Notes: generated from the letters alone by a model not told the origin. Numbered from the stretch's first letter, positions 53,086 to 61,439 are shown. The stretch: DNA of 64,000 nt from CAKZQX01 sp034437035 (GCA_034437035.1 DAOTUI010000283.1:1-64000); one strand, 5' to 3'. Numbers and translations: made by a program.

Positions 53086-53200
53086 CACGAGTTACGCGGT
53101 CATTGACCCGAAAAAGACAGTCCCATTCCGCCCTGCCGGCGGCGAATCTGGTCGTTTGTCCAGACAGATGCCTGGTTTGGAACCGACCGCGTAACTCGTG
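53086..53200. mobile_element. R1 MITE derivative, copy L (stem lost)
   Basis: 115 bp from CACGAGTTACGCGGTC (53086) to ACCGCGTAACTCGTG (53200). It keeps CCGCCCTGCCGGCGGCGAA inside but has no central stem. Flanks CCGAATG and TCAATAA do not match. Confidence 0.72.
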
Positions 53201-53224
53201 TCAATAACATAATCACCAACACAC

Positions 53225-53259
53225 AACCACCCGCAGGTTTGCTCTCCCTGCGGGTGGTT
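53225..53259 (-). terminator. Strong hairpin terminator
   Basis: 13-bp perfect stem AACCACCCGCAGG (53225-53237) / CCTGCGGGTGGTT (53247-53259). It lies about 110 bp past the helicase stop; the minus-strand tail is GTGTGTTGGTG. Confidence 0.7.
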
Positions 53260-53292
53260 ATTCACACTACAAATCAGTCAGGATTGGCTGGA

Positions 53293-53352
53293 CTATGCCT
53301 CACAGCCGATGCCATCCTTATCCCGATCAAATCGGTGCATGCCGGTAAACAT
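53293..53352 (-). pseudogene. Excalibur-like motif relic
   Basis: A 19-codon tail MFTGMHRFDRDKDGIGCEA then stop ends in the excalibur calcium-binding signature DRDKDGIGCE. In frame it extends upstream only to a stop inside the helicase C-terminus. It is probably the leftover C-terminus of a lost nuclease- or surface-type protein. Confidence 0.4.
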
Positions 53353-53368
53353 GTCCTGTTTCCCCAGT

Positions 53369-55819
53369 TTACACCCGCTTCAGGCGGGCCTGCTTCGCCG
53401 ACAGTTTCTTCTCGCCGCCCCGATCAAATATCACCGTCACGATCAGATCGTCCGGCGGCCCGGCGACTGCCTTGACCGTTCCCGCACCAAAGCGCGGATG
53501 TCGCACCCGGTCATTGCGCTGGAACATTCCGCTTCTACCGCTGTCAGCCCGGGGAGCGACCGGTGCCGGCTGCGATTGCTCCGCTGGAGCCGGCAATTGC
53601 CAGAGGCTGACCAGGTCGGGTGGCGTGGCGTTTGTGCCGGCGGATCGGACCACACGTTGCTGCTGTGGGGTGAGAACCAGTTGCCGGATCATGGATGCCG
53701 CACATGCCCGTGTATCGGGGGATACCTGCCACCAGCGGCTAAAGTAGCGCTCCAGGTGGTAGCGTGGTGGATAGCGCGCCATCACCAGTGCATCCTGGCG
53801 GCCCCAGGTTGCCGGGTCGCGGGCCAGCGAAGACTGCATGGCACTGACCGCGTCAAGCGTCTGGCGATACTCGGCCTCACGCAAAAAGGGCGAGATCGGC
53901 ACATGCTTCAGGCAGTAGAGCCGCAGATGCAACTGCGAGCGGGTAATTGCCACGTAGAGCAGGCGGCGCTCCTCCTCGATCCGTTCCTCCTCGCCAAAGG
54001 GGAAAGTGCCCTCGTTGCAGTGCGGAATAAAGACCACCGGCCACTCCAGCCCCTTCGAGCGAAAAATTGTCGTGATGGTCACGCGCGCTTCCTGCGCCGC
54101 GCTATCGTCGGCCATTGCCGCCGCAGAGTCCTGCAGATGTTGCAAAAAGGCGGGAACGCTGCCGCGATCACGGGCATAATCCAGTAGCGCGGTGACATTG
54201 GCCGCCTTGCCCGCGCCCGTCTCCGGAAAACCGCTGCTCTCGCGCAGGTAGTCGCGGTAGCCGAGACGGGCATCCAACTCCTGCAAGACCCGGCTCGCCG
54301 GGAGATCTGTATCAACGCCGGCCAGCCAGGTGAAGAGGTCGGCCAGTTGCATAATCTTCTCCGCGCGCCGCACCTGCGTCAGCTCGGCGCTGGTAGCCCG
54401 TAGCGCCTGACTCAACGGTAGCCGTTGCCGGAGCACCAGTTCGCGCACCTTGTCGCTCCAGTCGCGGGAGAGGTAGCGCTTCGGCTGGTTGTAGATATTG
54501 CGCCAGGCATCCCCCAGCTTTGTCACCTGCTCCGGTGACAGCACCACTCCCGCCTGCAGATCGCGTTCGATCAGCCCCAGGTGCAAATAGTTCAGTAGCG
54601 TCAGAATCTCGGCGCGCTGGTAGAAGGGCACGCCGCCGACGATACGGTAGGGAATCGCAGCGGCGATCAAGAAATGTTCGATGTAGGGCGTCTGCGCATA
54701 GATCCGCACCAGGACCGCAACTTCGTTCGGCGGACGACCCGCCGCAAGTTCGGACTGAATCTCCTGGACCAGACCGTGCCCCAGATGGGCATGACTCTCC
54801 GCAAAGGCAACCCGGGTAGAACCGGCGAAACCCTGCGTCAGGCCCAGGCGTTTGGGCCGGCGCTTGCGGTTGTGCTCAATCACGCGGTTTGCCAGCACCA
54901 CCTGCGAAGCCTTGCAGCGGAAGTTGTCATCGATCAGGTAGACCTGCGCAGCGTAGCGCTGCTGAAAGTTCAGGATAAAACGCGGGTCCGCGCCGCGCCA
55001 CTCATAGATCGTCTGGTCGTCGTCGCCAATTGCCATATAGTTACGGTGCGGAGCGGTCAGCAGATCCAGGATCTCGGCCTGCGCCAGATTCACATCCTGG
55101 AACTCATCCACCAGCACACACTCGGCCTGGCGACGAAACTCGGCCAGCAGATCGGCATGCCGGACCAGCAACTCCCAGCCGGTCATCAGCATATCGTCAA
55201 AGGTGATCTGCCCCTGTTCACAGCGTAGCTCTTCAAACAGACGGTAGAGATCGAGGTACCATGCGAGGGTTTCGGGTGGTTGCGCCTGCGTTGCCACGGT
55301 TTGACCGAGGGGTGGCAGGTCGGCCTGCTCCAGGCCGGCGTAGCGCAGGTTGCCCTTGCATGCACTCACAAAATTGAGAAAGTCCTCGACATCCATTCCC
55401 TCCAGTTCATCGCGGTAAGCCACCCGCCGACTGCGTGCCAGCGCCAGCGTCTGGTAAACGATGCTGCGCGAGAGATCGGACTCGTCGGAGTTGTCGAACG
55501 CGACACGGGGAAGATAGCCGCACTGCCGGGCCCGGCGGATCACGCGATAGCCCAGTGCGTGGAGCGTCACCAGGCGCACATCGGCGCAGTGCGGCCAGCG
55601 CTTGAGGGCCGTACGAATATCCTGAACCGTGGCCCGGCTAAACGAGGTTGCCAGAATGCGGTCAGGCGGAAAAATCTGCTCGCGCGCCAGGCGTTCGATC
55701 CGCCGCACCATCGCGGTGGTCTTCCCGGCACCGGCAACGGCAAACACCAGCGCCGGCCCGATATTATGATCGACAATCGCCTGCTGCTGCTCGGTCAGGG
55801 GTTTGGAAGGAGCTGTCAT
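53369..55819 (-). CDS. UvrD/PcrA-like superfamily 1 helicase
   Basis: 816 residues. SF1A helicase motifs in order: Walker A VAGAGKTTAMVRR, Ia LATSFSRATVQDI, II VLVDEFQDVN, III GDDDQTIYEWRGA, IV region VRIYAQTPYIEHFL, V TIFRSKGLEWPVVFIP, VI LLYVAITRSQL. The C-terminal tail (RVRHPRFGAGTVKAV...KKLSAKQARLKRV) is a PcrA-type Tudor-like end. It unwinds 3'-5' in repair or replication restart. Not the closest match to classic UvrD: it has an insert with LVLRQRLPLSQALRATSAEL and no extra nuclease domain. Confidence 0.9.
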   Translation of the reverse strand: MTAPSKPLTEQQQAIVDHNIGPALVFAVAGAGKTTAMVRRIERLAREQIFPPDRILATSFSRATVQDIRTALKRWPHCADVRLVTLHALGYRVIRRARQCGYLPRVAFDNSDESDLSRSIVYQTLALARSRRVAYRDELEGMDVEDFLNFVSACKGNLRYAGLEQADLPPLGQTVATQAQPPETLAWYLDLYRLFEELRCEQGQITFDDMLMTGWELLVRHADLLAEFRRQAECVLVDEFQDVNLAQAEILDLLTAPHRNYMAIGDDDQTIYEWRGADPRFILNFQQRYAAQVYLIDDNFRCKASQVVLANRVIEHNRKRRPKRLGLTQGFAGSTRVAFAESHAHLGHGLVQEIQSELAAGRPPNEVAVLVRIYAQTPYIEHFLIAAAIPYRIVGGVPFYQRAEILTLLNYLHLGLIERDLQAGVVLSPEQVTKLGDAWRNIYNQPKRYLSRDWSDKVRELVLRQRLPLSQALRATSAELTQVRRAEKIMQLADLFTWLAGVDTDLPASRVLQELDARLGYRDYLRESSGFPETGAGKAANVTALLDYARDRGSVPAFLQHLQDSAAAMADDSAAQEARVTITTIFRSKGLEWPVVFIPHCNEGTFPFGEEERIEEERRLLYVAITRSQLHLRLYCLKHVPISPFLREAEYRQTLDAVSAMQSSLARDPATWGRQDALVMARYPPRYHLERYFSRWWQVSPDTRACAASMIRQLVLTPQQQRVVRSAGTNATPPDLVSLWQLPAPAEQSQPAPVAPRADSGRSGMFQRNDRVRHPRFGAGTVKAVAGPPDDLIVTVIFDRGGEKKLSAKQARLKRV

Positions 55820-55861
55820 AGGCGCTGTTCCTGTTGGTTGGGTAGGGCAATGAATTGCCTG

Positions 55862-56362
55862 CTAATGCTGAATAAGCTCCGGTTCGAGGAAGCCGTCGGT
55901 ATGCACGATATGCTTGATCGTCTGCGGCAGGTTCAGGAGTTCCTGCCGCAGGAAGGTCGGGTAGAGGGGTGCATCTGCCAGGGAGTCCAGGGGCAGCCAG
56001 CGGAAGAGAATCTTGCGCTGCTTCTCCCAGCCGATGATGTCGTCATCTTTCACATATAGATGTGGGTCGGGGGGCAACTGCATCAGGAAGTAGAGTCCCA
56101 GTTCGTGGAAGGCGCGGTGCCGATGCCAGAAGAAATTCTCGCCGATCCAGAGCAGCCGTTCGACGGTGACTTCTACATCGATTTCCTCACACATCTCACG
56201 CTTGAGAGAAGTTGTTGCAGTCTCCAGCAATTCAGCCCGCCCGCCCGGCAGGAAAAAGATATCATCCCAGCCACCGCGCTGCATGAAAACATGCCCCTCG
56301 TGCAGCGCAATCCCGGCGACCCGATAACTAAACCTGACACTGCCATCGTCAAATGTAATCAT
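55862..56362 (-). CDS. Nudix hydrolase
   Basis: 166 residues. The Nudix box GGRAELLETATTSLKREMCE-EI fits G-x5-E-x7-RE-x2-EE. The fold starts SYRVAGIALHEGHVFMQRGG, and FFLPGG supplies the G-rich turn. The substrate is unknown; the family hydrolyses nucleoside diphosphate derivatives. It is 42 bp upstream of the helicase on the same strand. Confidence 0.87.
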   Translation of the reverse strand: MITFDDGSVRFSYRVAGIALHEGHVFMQRGGWDDIFFLPGGRAELLETATTSLKREMCEEIDVEVTVERLLWIGENFFWHRHRAFHELGLYFLMQLPPDPHLYVKDDDIIGWEKQRKILFRWLPLDSLADAPLYPTFLRQELLNLPQTIKHIVHTDGFLEPELIQH

Positions 56363-56399
56363 TCCTGCTCCGATGCTGTCAAAAACGTTGTTTATTCTC

Positions 56400-56850
56400 T
56401 CATGAGCAGTATACCATTAGAATGTTTCGCGTGTGCGACCTATCGGCCATCTGGTTGAGCAGCAGCATCTCCCGGTTGTGCTGCCGGAGTCGCCCATTGC
56501 CCCGGATCACCTGTTCATGACACGACTTACGCGGTCGTTGACCCGACCGGAGATTCCGCCTCCGGCAGGGCGGAAGAAACCATCTTTGTTCACAAAACAT
56601 TTGCACCTTGTGCAAATGTTTTGTGAACAAAGATCAAAATGTACCATGCTGCCGCAGGCGAAACGGACTTCCGTCTGGGCAAATGTCCAGTGTGTCTACC
56701 CACCGCGTAAGTCGTGTTCATGAGCGCAGTGAAGCTGTATCTCAACCTGCTTGCGCTCGGTGATATCCAGGAATGCACCGCTCAGGATCACAGGCTGCCG
56801 CTGATTCTTGCAGATACTTTCGCCATGTTCATTGCAGGATTGGATACGTT
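56400..56850 (-). pseudogene. PAS/histidine-kinase-like fragment split by R1-M
   Basis: Two pieces in one frame. The upstream piece (56717-56850) reads NEHGESICKNQ...FLDITERKQVEIQLHCA, the end of a PAS/PAC module. The downstream piece (56400-56520) reads EQVIRGNGRLRQHNREMLLL then NQMADR, the coiled coil that usually follows it in kinases. R1 copy M lies between. Removing the element and one TTCATGA repeat joins them as HCAHEQVIRGNG. Neither end of the original gene remains. Confidence 0.72.
56521..56716. mobile_element. R1 palindromic MITE, copy M
   Basis: A 196-bp element from CACGACTTACGCGGTC (56521) to ACCGCGTAAGTCGTG (56716). Flanked by exact 7-bp direct repeats TTCATGA (56514-56520 and 56717-56723). 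The central stem is 25 bp perfect (56582-56606 / 56610-56634), loop CTT, core GTTCACAAAACATTTG. Insertion is inside a former reading frame. Confidence 0.92.
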
Positions 56851-57464
56851 ACGCCTGGTTTAGCACCACCGCAATTCCCGATTGCAGCGTTCCATACGTG
56901 CGGATGCCCTCCAGGTTCGCGCCGAGGGGGTCGAAAGTTCACGTAACGCATCCCGCTGCGCATCAAGGGGTAACTTGCGACGACTGCGGTATTATGTAAA
57001 GCCGAGTAGCCGGTCATCGCGCGGTCGAAGAATACCCGGCTTTCCGGATGCCGCTGAAGATACTCGAACCGATTCATGCCATAGATATGCTCGAATGCCG
57101 ATTGTCCGGTTTCCACACTCCACGGCAAATATTCCCAGGTTTTCCATTCCCATTCATCGTTGAGCAGCATGGACATCCAACGCAGCCCGGCAGGATGGTC
57201 ACTGCGCAAACAGTCGCCCATCTCCGTCAGCGCGAAACGTCCCTCGGCATCCTCCGTCAACACCCCGATGGTGGTCGCTGCACGCAAGACACGATAGAGC
57301 GACGGCGCATGGGTCTGTGTCGCGGCTGCCAGTTCCGCCGCAGATTGGGCCGCCGGGGCGACATGGTCCGCTATGCCTAACCGTGCGATCACGTACACAA
57401 CCCGGGCCATCCACTGTCCAAACACCAGATCCGCCACCTGCTCTACGGGCATCTTTTCTGCCAT
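56829..57464 (-). pseudogene. Truncated O-methyltransferase (dimerisation domain)
   Basis: From ATG 57464 (GGAGGTCAGG upstream) the product starts MAEKMPVEQVADLVFGQWMA and matches the helical dimerisation domain of small-molecule O-methyltransferases (HAPSLYRVLRAATTIGVLTE, LWSVE-like WSVETGQSAF, RVFFDRAMTGYS). The SAM-binding Rossmann domain is missing. After ASYPLMRSGMRYVNF the frame runs into unrelated sequence; a neighbouring frame there reads FDPLGANLEGIRTYGTLQSG, so the 3' part is a junction with other DNA. Unlikely to be active. Confidence 0.7.
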
Positions 57465-57529
57465 CCTGACCTCCACTCTTTCCAGAACAACCGGCACTAC
57501 GAACACATCCGACCGACATAACCGTTCCA

Positions 57530-57915
57530 ACTTTGGCGGGCAGATCTGGTTGCGCGATACAGCGCCCCGCATCCTGCCCGCCGAAGATGAACTGGTTTCG
57601 CAAACGATCACCCGGCGCTTTCAGTTGCAGGGAATACGGGTGATTACCGGGATCGCGTCGATCCAGGCGATTGTTCCGGATGCGCAGTTTGGGCTGCGCT
57701 TGCACTACACGCAGCATGGCGAGGAGCGCACTATCCCGATTGCGTCGGTGATTATGGCGGTCGGCTGGGTGGGCAATGCCGATCAACTGAACCTGGCGGC
57801 GGCGCAGGTGGAGACCGAGCGCAGCTATATCAAGGTCAATGATGCGCTGCAAACCTCGGCTCCGCATATCTACGCGGCCGGCGATATCACCGGGCAGATG
57901 CGGTATGGCCCTCAC
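57530..57915 (+). pseudogene. Flavoprotein disulfide-reductase fragment
   Basis: The middle of a pyridine nucleotide-disulfide oxidoreductase (dihydrolipoamide dehydrogenase-like): LRDTAPRILPAEDELVSQTI, VIMAVGWVGNADQL, and the FAD motif HIYAAGDITGQ. The active-site Cys pair and both ends are missing. The 5' side meets the methyltransferase fragment and the 3' side is cut by R2 copy 2. Frame intact in between. Confidence 0.78.
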
Positions 57916-57924
57916 CCCCCGGTC

Positions 57925-58074
57925 CTCTCAGGTGTAGGCTTTTTGTGGGAGGGACGCGCTTCTGCGCGTCCGCCGCCCGTCCTGGTGCGGGAAATGGTTT
58001 CTGGAGCAGCGGTCGCTGTCGGTCGCACCAACCGTATTCCAATGCGATCCGGCGAAAAAGTCTACACTTGAGAG
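57925..58074 (+). repeat. R2 palindromic repeat, copy 2
   Basis: 150 bp with terminal inverted repeats CTCTCAGGTGTAGGCTTTTT and AAAAAGTCTACACTTGAGAG (18 of 20 complementary) and the internal hairpin GGACGCGC-TTCT-GCGCGTCC. Same block order as copy 1. It abuts the broken reductase fragment. Confidence 0.85.
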
Positions 58075-58078
58075 CCGG

Positions 58079-58106
58079 CCCCCGCTCCCAGAACCGGGAG
58101 CGGGGG
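58079..58106. terminator. GC-rich hairpin
   Basis: 11-bp perfect stem CCCCCGCTCCC (58079-58089) / GGGAGCGGGGG (58096-58106), 6-nt loop. It lies about 120 bp past the purC stop and may end the purC transcript. Confidence 0.55.
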
Positions 58107-58227
58107 AGCACCGCAGTCCAATGCCATGCATAGAGATGCGCACATCTGCTCTGTCCGCCCCTAAAGGCCGCCTGAGCCGGTGATCATGCGCGGCGGCGGT
58201 CGTCTGGTTTGCGCCGCCGCGCCTGTC

Positions 58228-59016
58228 TCATACCGCATCCGGCACAAATGCCGCCGTCAACTCGGCGACGCGGGCATAGCGTTGGTAGATATCCGCCAGC
58301 ACCGCGTCGTCAACCTGCGGCGCATTGCGGTAGACCTGCTTATCCAGCATGCGGCCCTTCTCGCCACCCGGCCAGATCCGCCAGGAGTCATTGTCGATCA
58401 CATCCGCCACCAGCAGCGACGGCGTGCTGCCGACTGTGGGCTGTTGATCCGCTGTCGCCACCCCATGCCCAAACTCGATCTTGAGATCAACCAGCGTGAC
58501 CGCCTGCGTGGCCCAGGCCTGCTCCAGCCGGGTAAAGACCTGGCGACCCGTTGCGCACATCTGCTGGACCTCGGCGGCAGTTGCGATGCCCTGGGCGACA
58601 ATCTCCACTTCGGTGATCTGGGGATCGTGGCGCTGATCATCCTTGAGGAAGAACTCCACCAGCGGCGGATCAAAGCGGGTACCCTCGCTCACCTCGGGAT
58701 GGCGCTTGAGATAGGAGCCGGTCGCCATCCGGCGCATCACTACCTCCAGCGGAAGCATGGCGCAGCGCCGCACCACCGTCATGGCCGGCTCCGGGGCCGC
58801 GACAAAGTGCGTGGCAATCCCAGCGCGGTTGAGCAGCGTAAACACATTCGCGGTTGTCTGCGCGGCCAGCGCGCCCTTGCCGGGGATAGTATTGCGCCGC
58901 GCGCCATCCCCGGCGGTAATTCCATCCTTGTGTTGCAGCACTACCAGCGCGGGATCGGTGGGATGCGCATAGATGATTTTGGTCTTTCCCTCCGCGATCT
59001 TCTCTCCCAGTTCCAT
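58228..59016 (-). CDS. purC: SAICAR synthetase
   Basis: Phosphoribosylaminoimidazole-succinocarboxamide synthase: joins aspartate to CAIR with ATP. 262 residues. Signatures: IAEGKTKIIYAHPTDPALVV, GDGARRNTIPGKGALAA, VVRRCAMLPLEVVMRRMATG then SYLKRH, LVDLKIEFGHG, and DVIDNDSWRIWPGGEKGRML. The start is 4 bp after the stop of the PAS-STAS gene, with GGTAGAGGT as ribosome site, so purC is translated from that transcript. It is not next to purM, which lies 2.7 kb away. Confidence 0.95.
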   Translation of the reverse strand: MELGEKIAEGKTKIIYAHPTDPALVVLQHKDGITAGDGARRNTIPGKGALAAQTTANVFTLLNRAGIATHFVAAPEPAMTVVRRCAMLPLEVVMRRMATGSYLKRHPEVSEGTRFDPPLVEFFLKDDQRHDPQITEVEIVAQGIATAAEVQQMCATGRQVFTRLEQAWATQAVTLVDLKIEFGHGVATADQQPTVGSTPSLLVADVIDNDSWRIWPGGEKGRMLDKQVYRNAPQVDDAVLADIYQRYARVAELTAAFVPDAV

Positions 59017-59020
59017 ACCT

Positions 59021-61060
59021 CTACCTTCGGTTTATCATATCTTTTCCATTCTTGCCATTCGTACCTGCTGTCACATGCTGATGCTGCAAAGCATGCACAA
59101 TCCCTTTTTGTAGATTGTTCAGGGTGACAATACCACTCAGGTCTGCGCCCATACCAACCAGCGTCTGCGCCACCTCCGGGCGAATGCCGGTCAGGATGAT
59201 CTGCGCCCCCAGCAGTTTTACCGCCTGCGCCGCGCGCACCAGCGCATGCGCCACCTGCGTATCGACAACCGGCAGGCCGGTGATATCCAGGAGGGCAATC
59301 GTGGCCCGGTGGGTTGCTACCCCCTCAAGCAACGTTTCCATCACCTGCTGGGCGCGGGCACTGTCCATGCTGCCAATCAGCGGCATAACCACCACACCGT
59401 CGGCAACCGGAATAAGCGGCGTACTCAACTCATGCAGTGCGGCCCGCTGCGCCTCGATCACCTGGGCCTGCAACTGACTACGCTCTTCCTCAGTCCGTTT
59501 CCGCTCGCTGATATCCCGCACAAACGCCAGGCTGTACTCCTCTCCATTGTACTGCATGTAGTTGGCGGAAATCTCCATCGGCACCCGGCGACCAGCTTTG
59601 GTGTAGTGCTGCCCCTCAATAATGACCGAACCTTTTTGGTCAAAAAAGCCTTCCCATGCCGCGAGCGGATAAGTGGGATCGAGATCAAACACCGTCATAG
59701 CAAGAAACTCATCCCGAGTGTAGCCCAGTTGCTGACAGGCAGCTTCATTAATCGCCGCAATCGTGCCGTCTCGCCGGATCCAGTAGGCCGCATCGGTGAT
59801 TAGTTCAAACGACCGCTGGGTAAATTCAAGCCGTTCACGGTCGCGCTCCTGTGCGGTAATATCACGGATAATTGCCGCCATTCCGATTGGCGCACCATCG
59901 TTATCCCGAACGAGCAAGGCCGATGTATGGCTGATAAACTGGCTGCCATCTTTGCGCCGCCGCATCTGCTTACCCTGCCAGGAACCCTGTGTCCGGATTT
60001 GCTGCACAATATGAGCCGCCTGGTTCAGTTCATCTTCGGGATAAAACTGCTGCATATGCATACTGAGCGACTCATCACCATAGCCAAACATTGTCTTAAA
60101 GACCGGGTTGACATAGGTCAGAATACCCTGCAGATCACTCACGACCACGGCATCGGGCACACTCTCGACCAGTGCATAAAATTTGCGTAACGCCTGCTCG
60201 GTTTGTACCTGCTCGCTGATATCGCGGGCAACTGTCGAGAGAAACTGCATTTCACCGTCCGGCCCGCGGTGACCAATAATCACCTGCGAGACCGGCATTT
60301 CCTGCCCGGCTTGATTGAGAAAGACCGTTTGCCCCCGCCAGATGCCTTTCTGCATGACGGTGGGCATAGCCTCCCGCATAATCAGATCGTTGACCCAGGC
60401 AGGATGGGTATCGGTCATGCAGATCCGGGTGACATCGGCGTCCGGCTCCAGTCCCAGCATGTGCCGCGCTGCCTGATTGAAGTATGTGACCTGTCCCTGC
60501 ATGTTGGCGATAGCAACAAAATCGGGGGTTGCCTCGATGATCGCCTCCAGTCGAGCCTGGGCTTCCGCTAATTGTTTGCGTTCGGTAATATCATGCATAA
60601 TCGAGAAGAAGAGCGGTTGACCACTCGCCTGGGGCAGCGCAATCAACAATATCTCAGCCGGGAATAGTTCACCGTCGGCACGTCGATGCATCCATTCAAA
60701 CCGGATACTCCCTTGCTGCACCGCTCTGGCAACCATTTCCCCGGTTCCTGCGGCGGATGGGCGGCTATCCGGCTGGATTGGTGGTAATAAATCGTCCGGT
60801 GTCAGTGCCAGGACATGCTCACGGTCACGACAGCGGAGGATTTCGACCGCGGCCTGGTTGCAATCCAGTATCCGCAGTCCATCGCTCAGGAGCATGGCAT
60901 CAACGGAATGTTCAAAGATATGCCGAAAGCGGGTTTCGTCGGCAAATGTAGCGTGGACCTGCCGGCATGCGGCAAGCTGTTGCTCCAACTCGGTCACGCG
61001 CTGCCGTAGCGCGGCCAGTTCCTCATTGGTGGTCTGCGGAAGTGTATCATTGGTTGTCAT
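59021..61060 (-). CDS. Multi-PAS protein with C-terminal STAS domain (RsbR-like)
   Basis: 679 residues from ATG 61060 (AAGGAGTTCC upstream). An N-terminal coiled coil (EELAALRQRVTELEQQLAAC) leads to four PAS domains, each ending in D-I-T/S-type motifs (IMHDITERKQ, VARDISEQVQ, IIRDITAQER, FVRDISERKR). The C-terminal STAS domain (GVVVMPLIGSMDSARAQQVM, ALLDITGLPVVDTQVAHALV) resembles RsbR/RsbS stressosome proteins. It has no kinase domain, so output is likely through protein contacts or phosphorylation by an RsbT-like kinase. Directly upstream of purC, an unusual pairing. Confidence 0.88.
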   Translation of the reverse strand: MTTNDTLPQTTNEELAALRQRVTELEQQLAACRQVHATFADETRFRHIFEHSVDAMLLSDGLRILDCNQAAVEILRCRDREHVLALTPDDLLPPIQPDSRPSAAGTGEMVARAVQQGSIRFEWMHRRADGELFPAEILLIALPQASGQPLFFSIMHDITERKQLAEAQARLEAIIEATPDFVAIANMQGQVTYFNQAARHMLGLEPDADVTRICMTDTHPAWVNDLIMREAMPTVMQKGIWRGQTVFLNQAGQEMPVSQVIIGHRGPDGEMQFLSTVARDISEQVQTEQALRKFYALVESVPDAVVVSDLQGILTYVNPVFKTMFGYGDESLSMHMQQFYPEDELNQAAHIVQQIRTQGSWQGKQMRRRKDGSQFISHTSALLVRDNDGAPIGMAAIIRDITAQERDRERLEFTQRSFELITDAAYWIRRDGTIAAINEAACQQLGYTRDEFLAMTVFDLDPTYPLAAWEGFFDQKGSVIIEGQHYTKAGRRVPMEISANYMQYNGEEYSLAFVRDISERKRTEEERSQLQAQVIEAQRAALHELSTPLIPVADGVVVMPLIGSMDSARAQQVMETLLEGVATHRATIALLDITGLPVVDTQVAHALVRAAQAVKLLGAQIILTGIRPEVAQTLVGMGADLSGIVTLNNLQKGIVHALQHQHVTAGTNGKNGKDMINRR

Positions 61061-61262
61061 GGTACGGAACTCCTTACTCCTTATCTTCCTGCGAGTCAGG
61101 GATGCCGACATTGCCATCCGGGAGCACACTACTCGCGCGTGTTGTTCTACTGTAAGCGATCCCTGTTACCAGATTGAAGCCACTGCGCAGCAGTATGGTC
61201 GCATACGCCCGAACTGGTCACATGACCCGGGGAACGCTCGATCACTAAGCCTTACATATTAG

Positions 61263-61439
61263 ATTGGCATTTCGGGAACAGTCGCTGTCTGGCGCACAGA
61301 TAAAGGCTGGTGGGGATATGACCGTCCCACCGAGACGCTCTTCCCTATTTCAATTGTTCTGCCTGGATGGGAACAATTACAAGTTCAGGATCGAAGCTTT
61401 GTTACCATTGAAGGGGACATTCTGATGTGGAGCATTTAG
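61263..61439 (+). pseudogene. C-terminal fragment of an unknown protein
   Basis: 59 codons in frame, no start, ending in TAG 61437-61439. The reading GTVAVWRTDKGWWGYDRPTE then TLFPISIVLPGWEQLQVQD looks like real protein, rich in Trp and Gly. It belongs to no family I know. The 622-bp gap 61061-61682 also holds the next small frame and repeats. Confidence 0.4.

Noticed and set aside
2139..56634. R1 central stems as ordinary rho-independent terminators
   Set aside because: Arms are A/T-rich and 20-25 bp long without a GC-rich base plus T-run, and they recur in divergent, convergent and tandem gaps alike. A secondary terminator role is not excluded.
2041..56723. R1 copies as a CRISPR array
   Set aside because: The copies are dispersed by kilobases, are palindromic over their whole length and have target-site repeats; there are no regular spacers and no cas genes.
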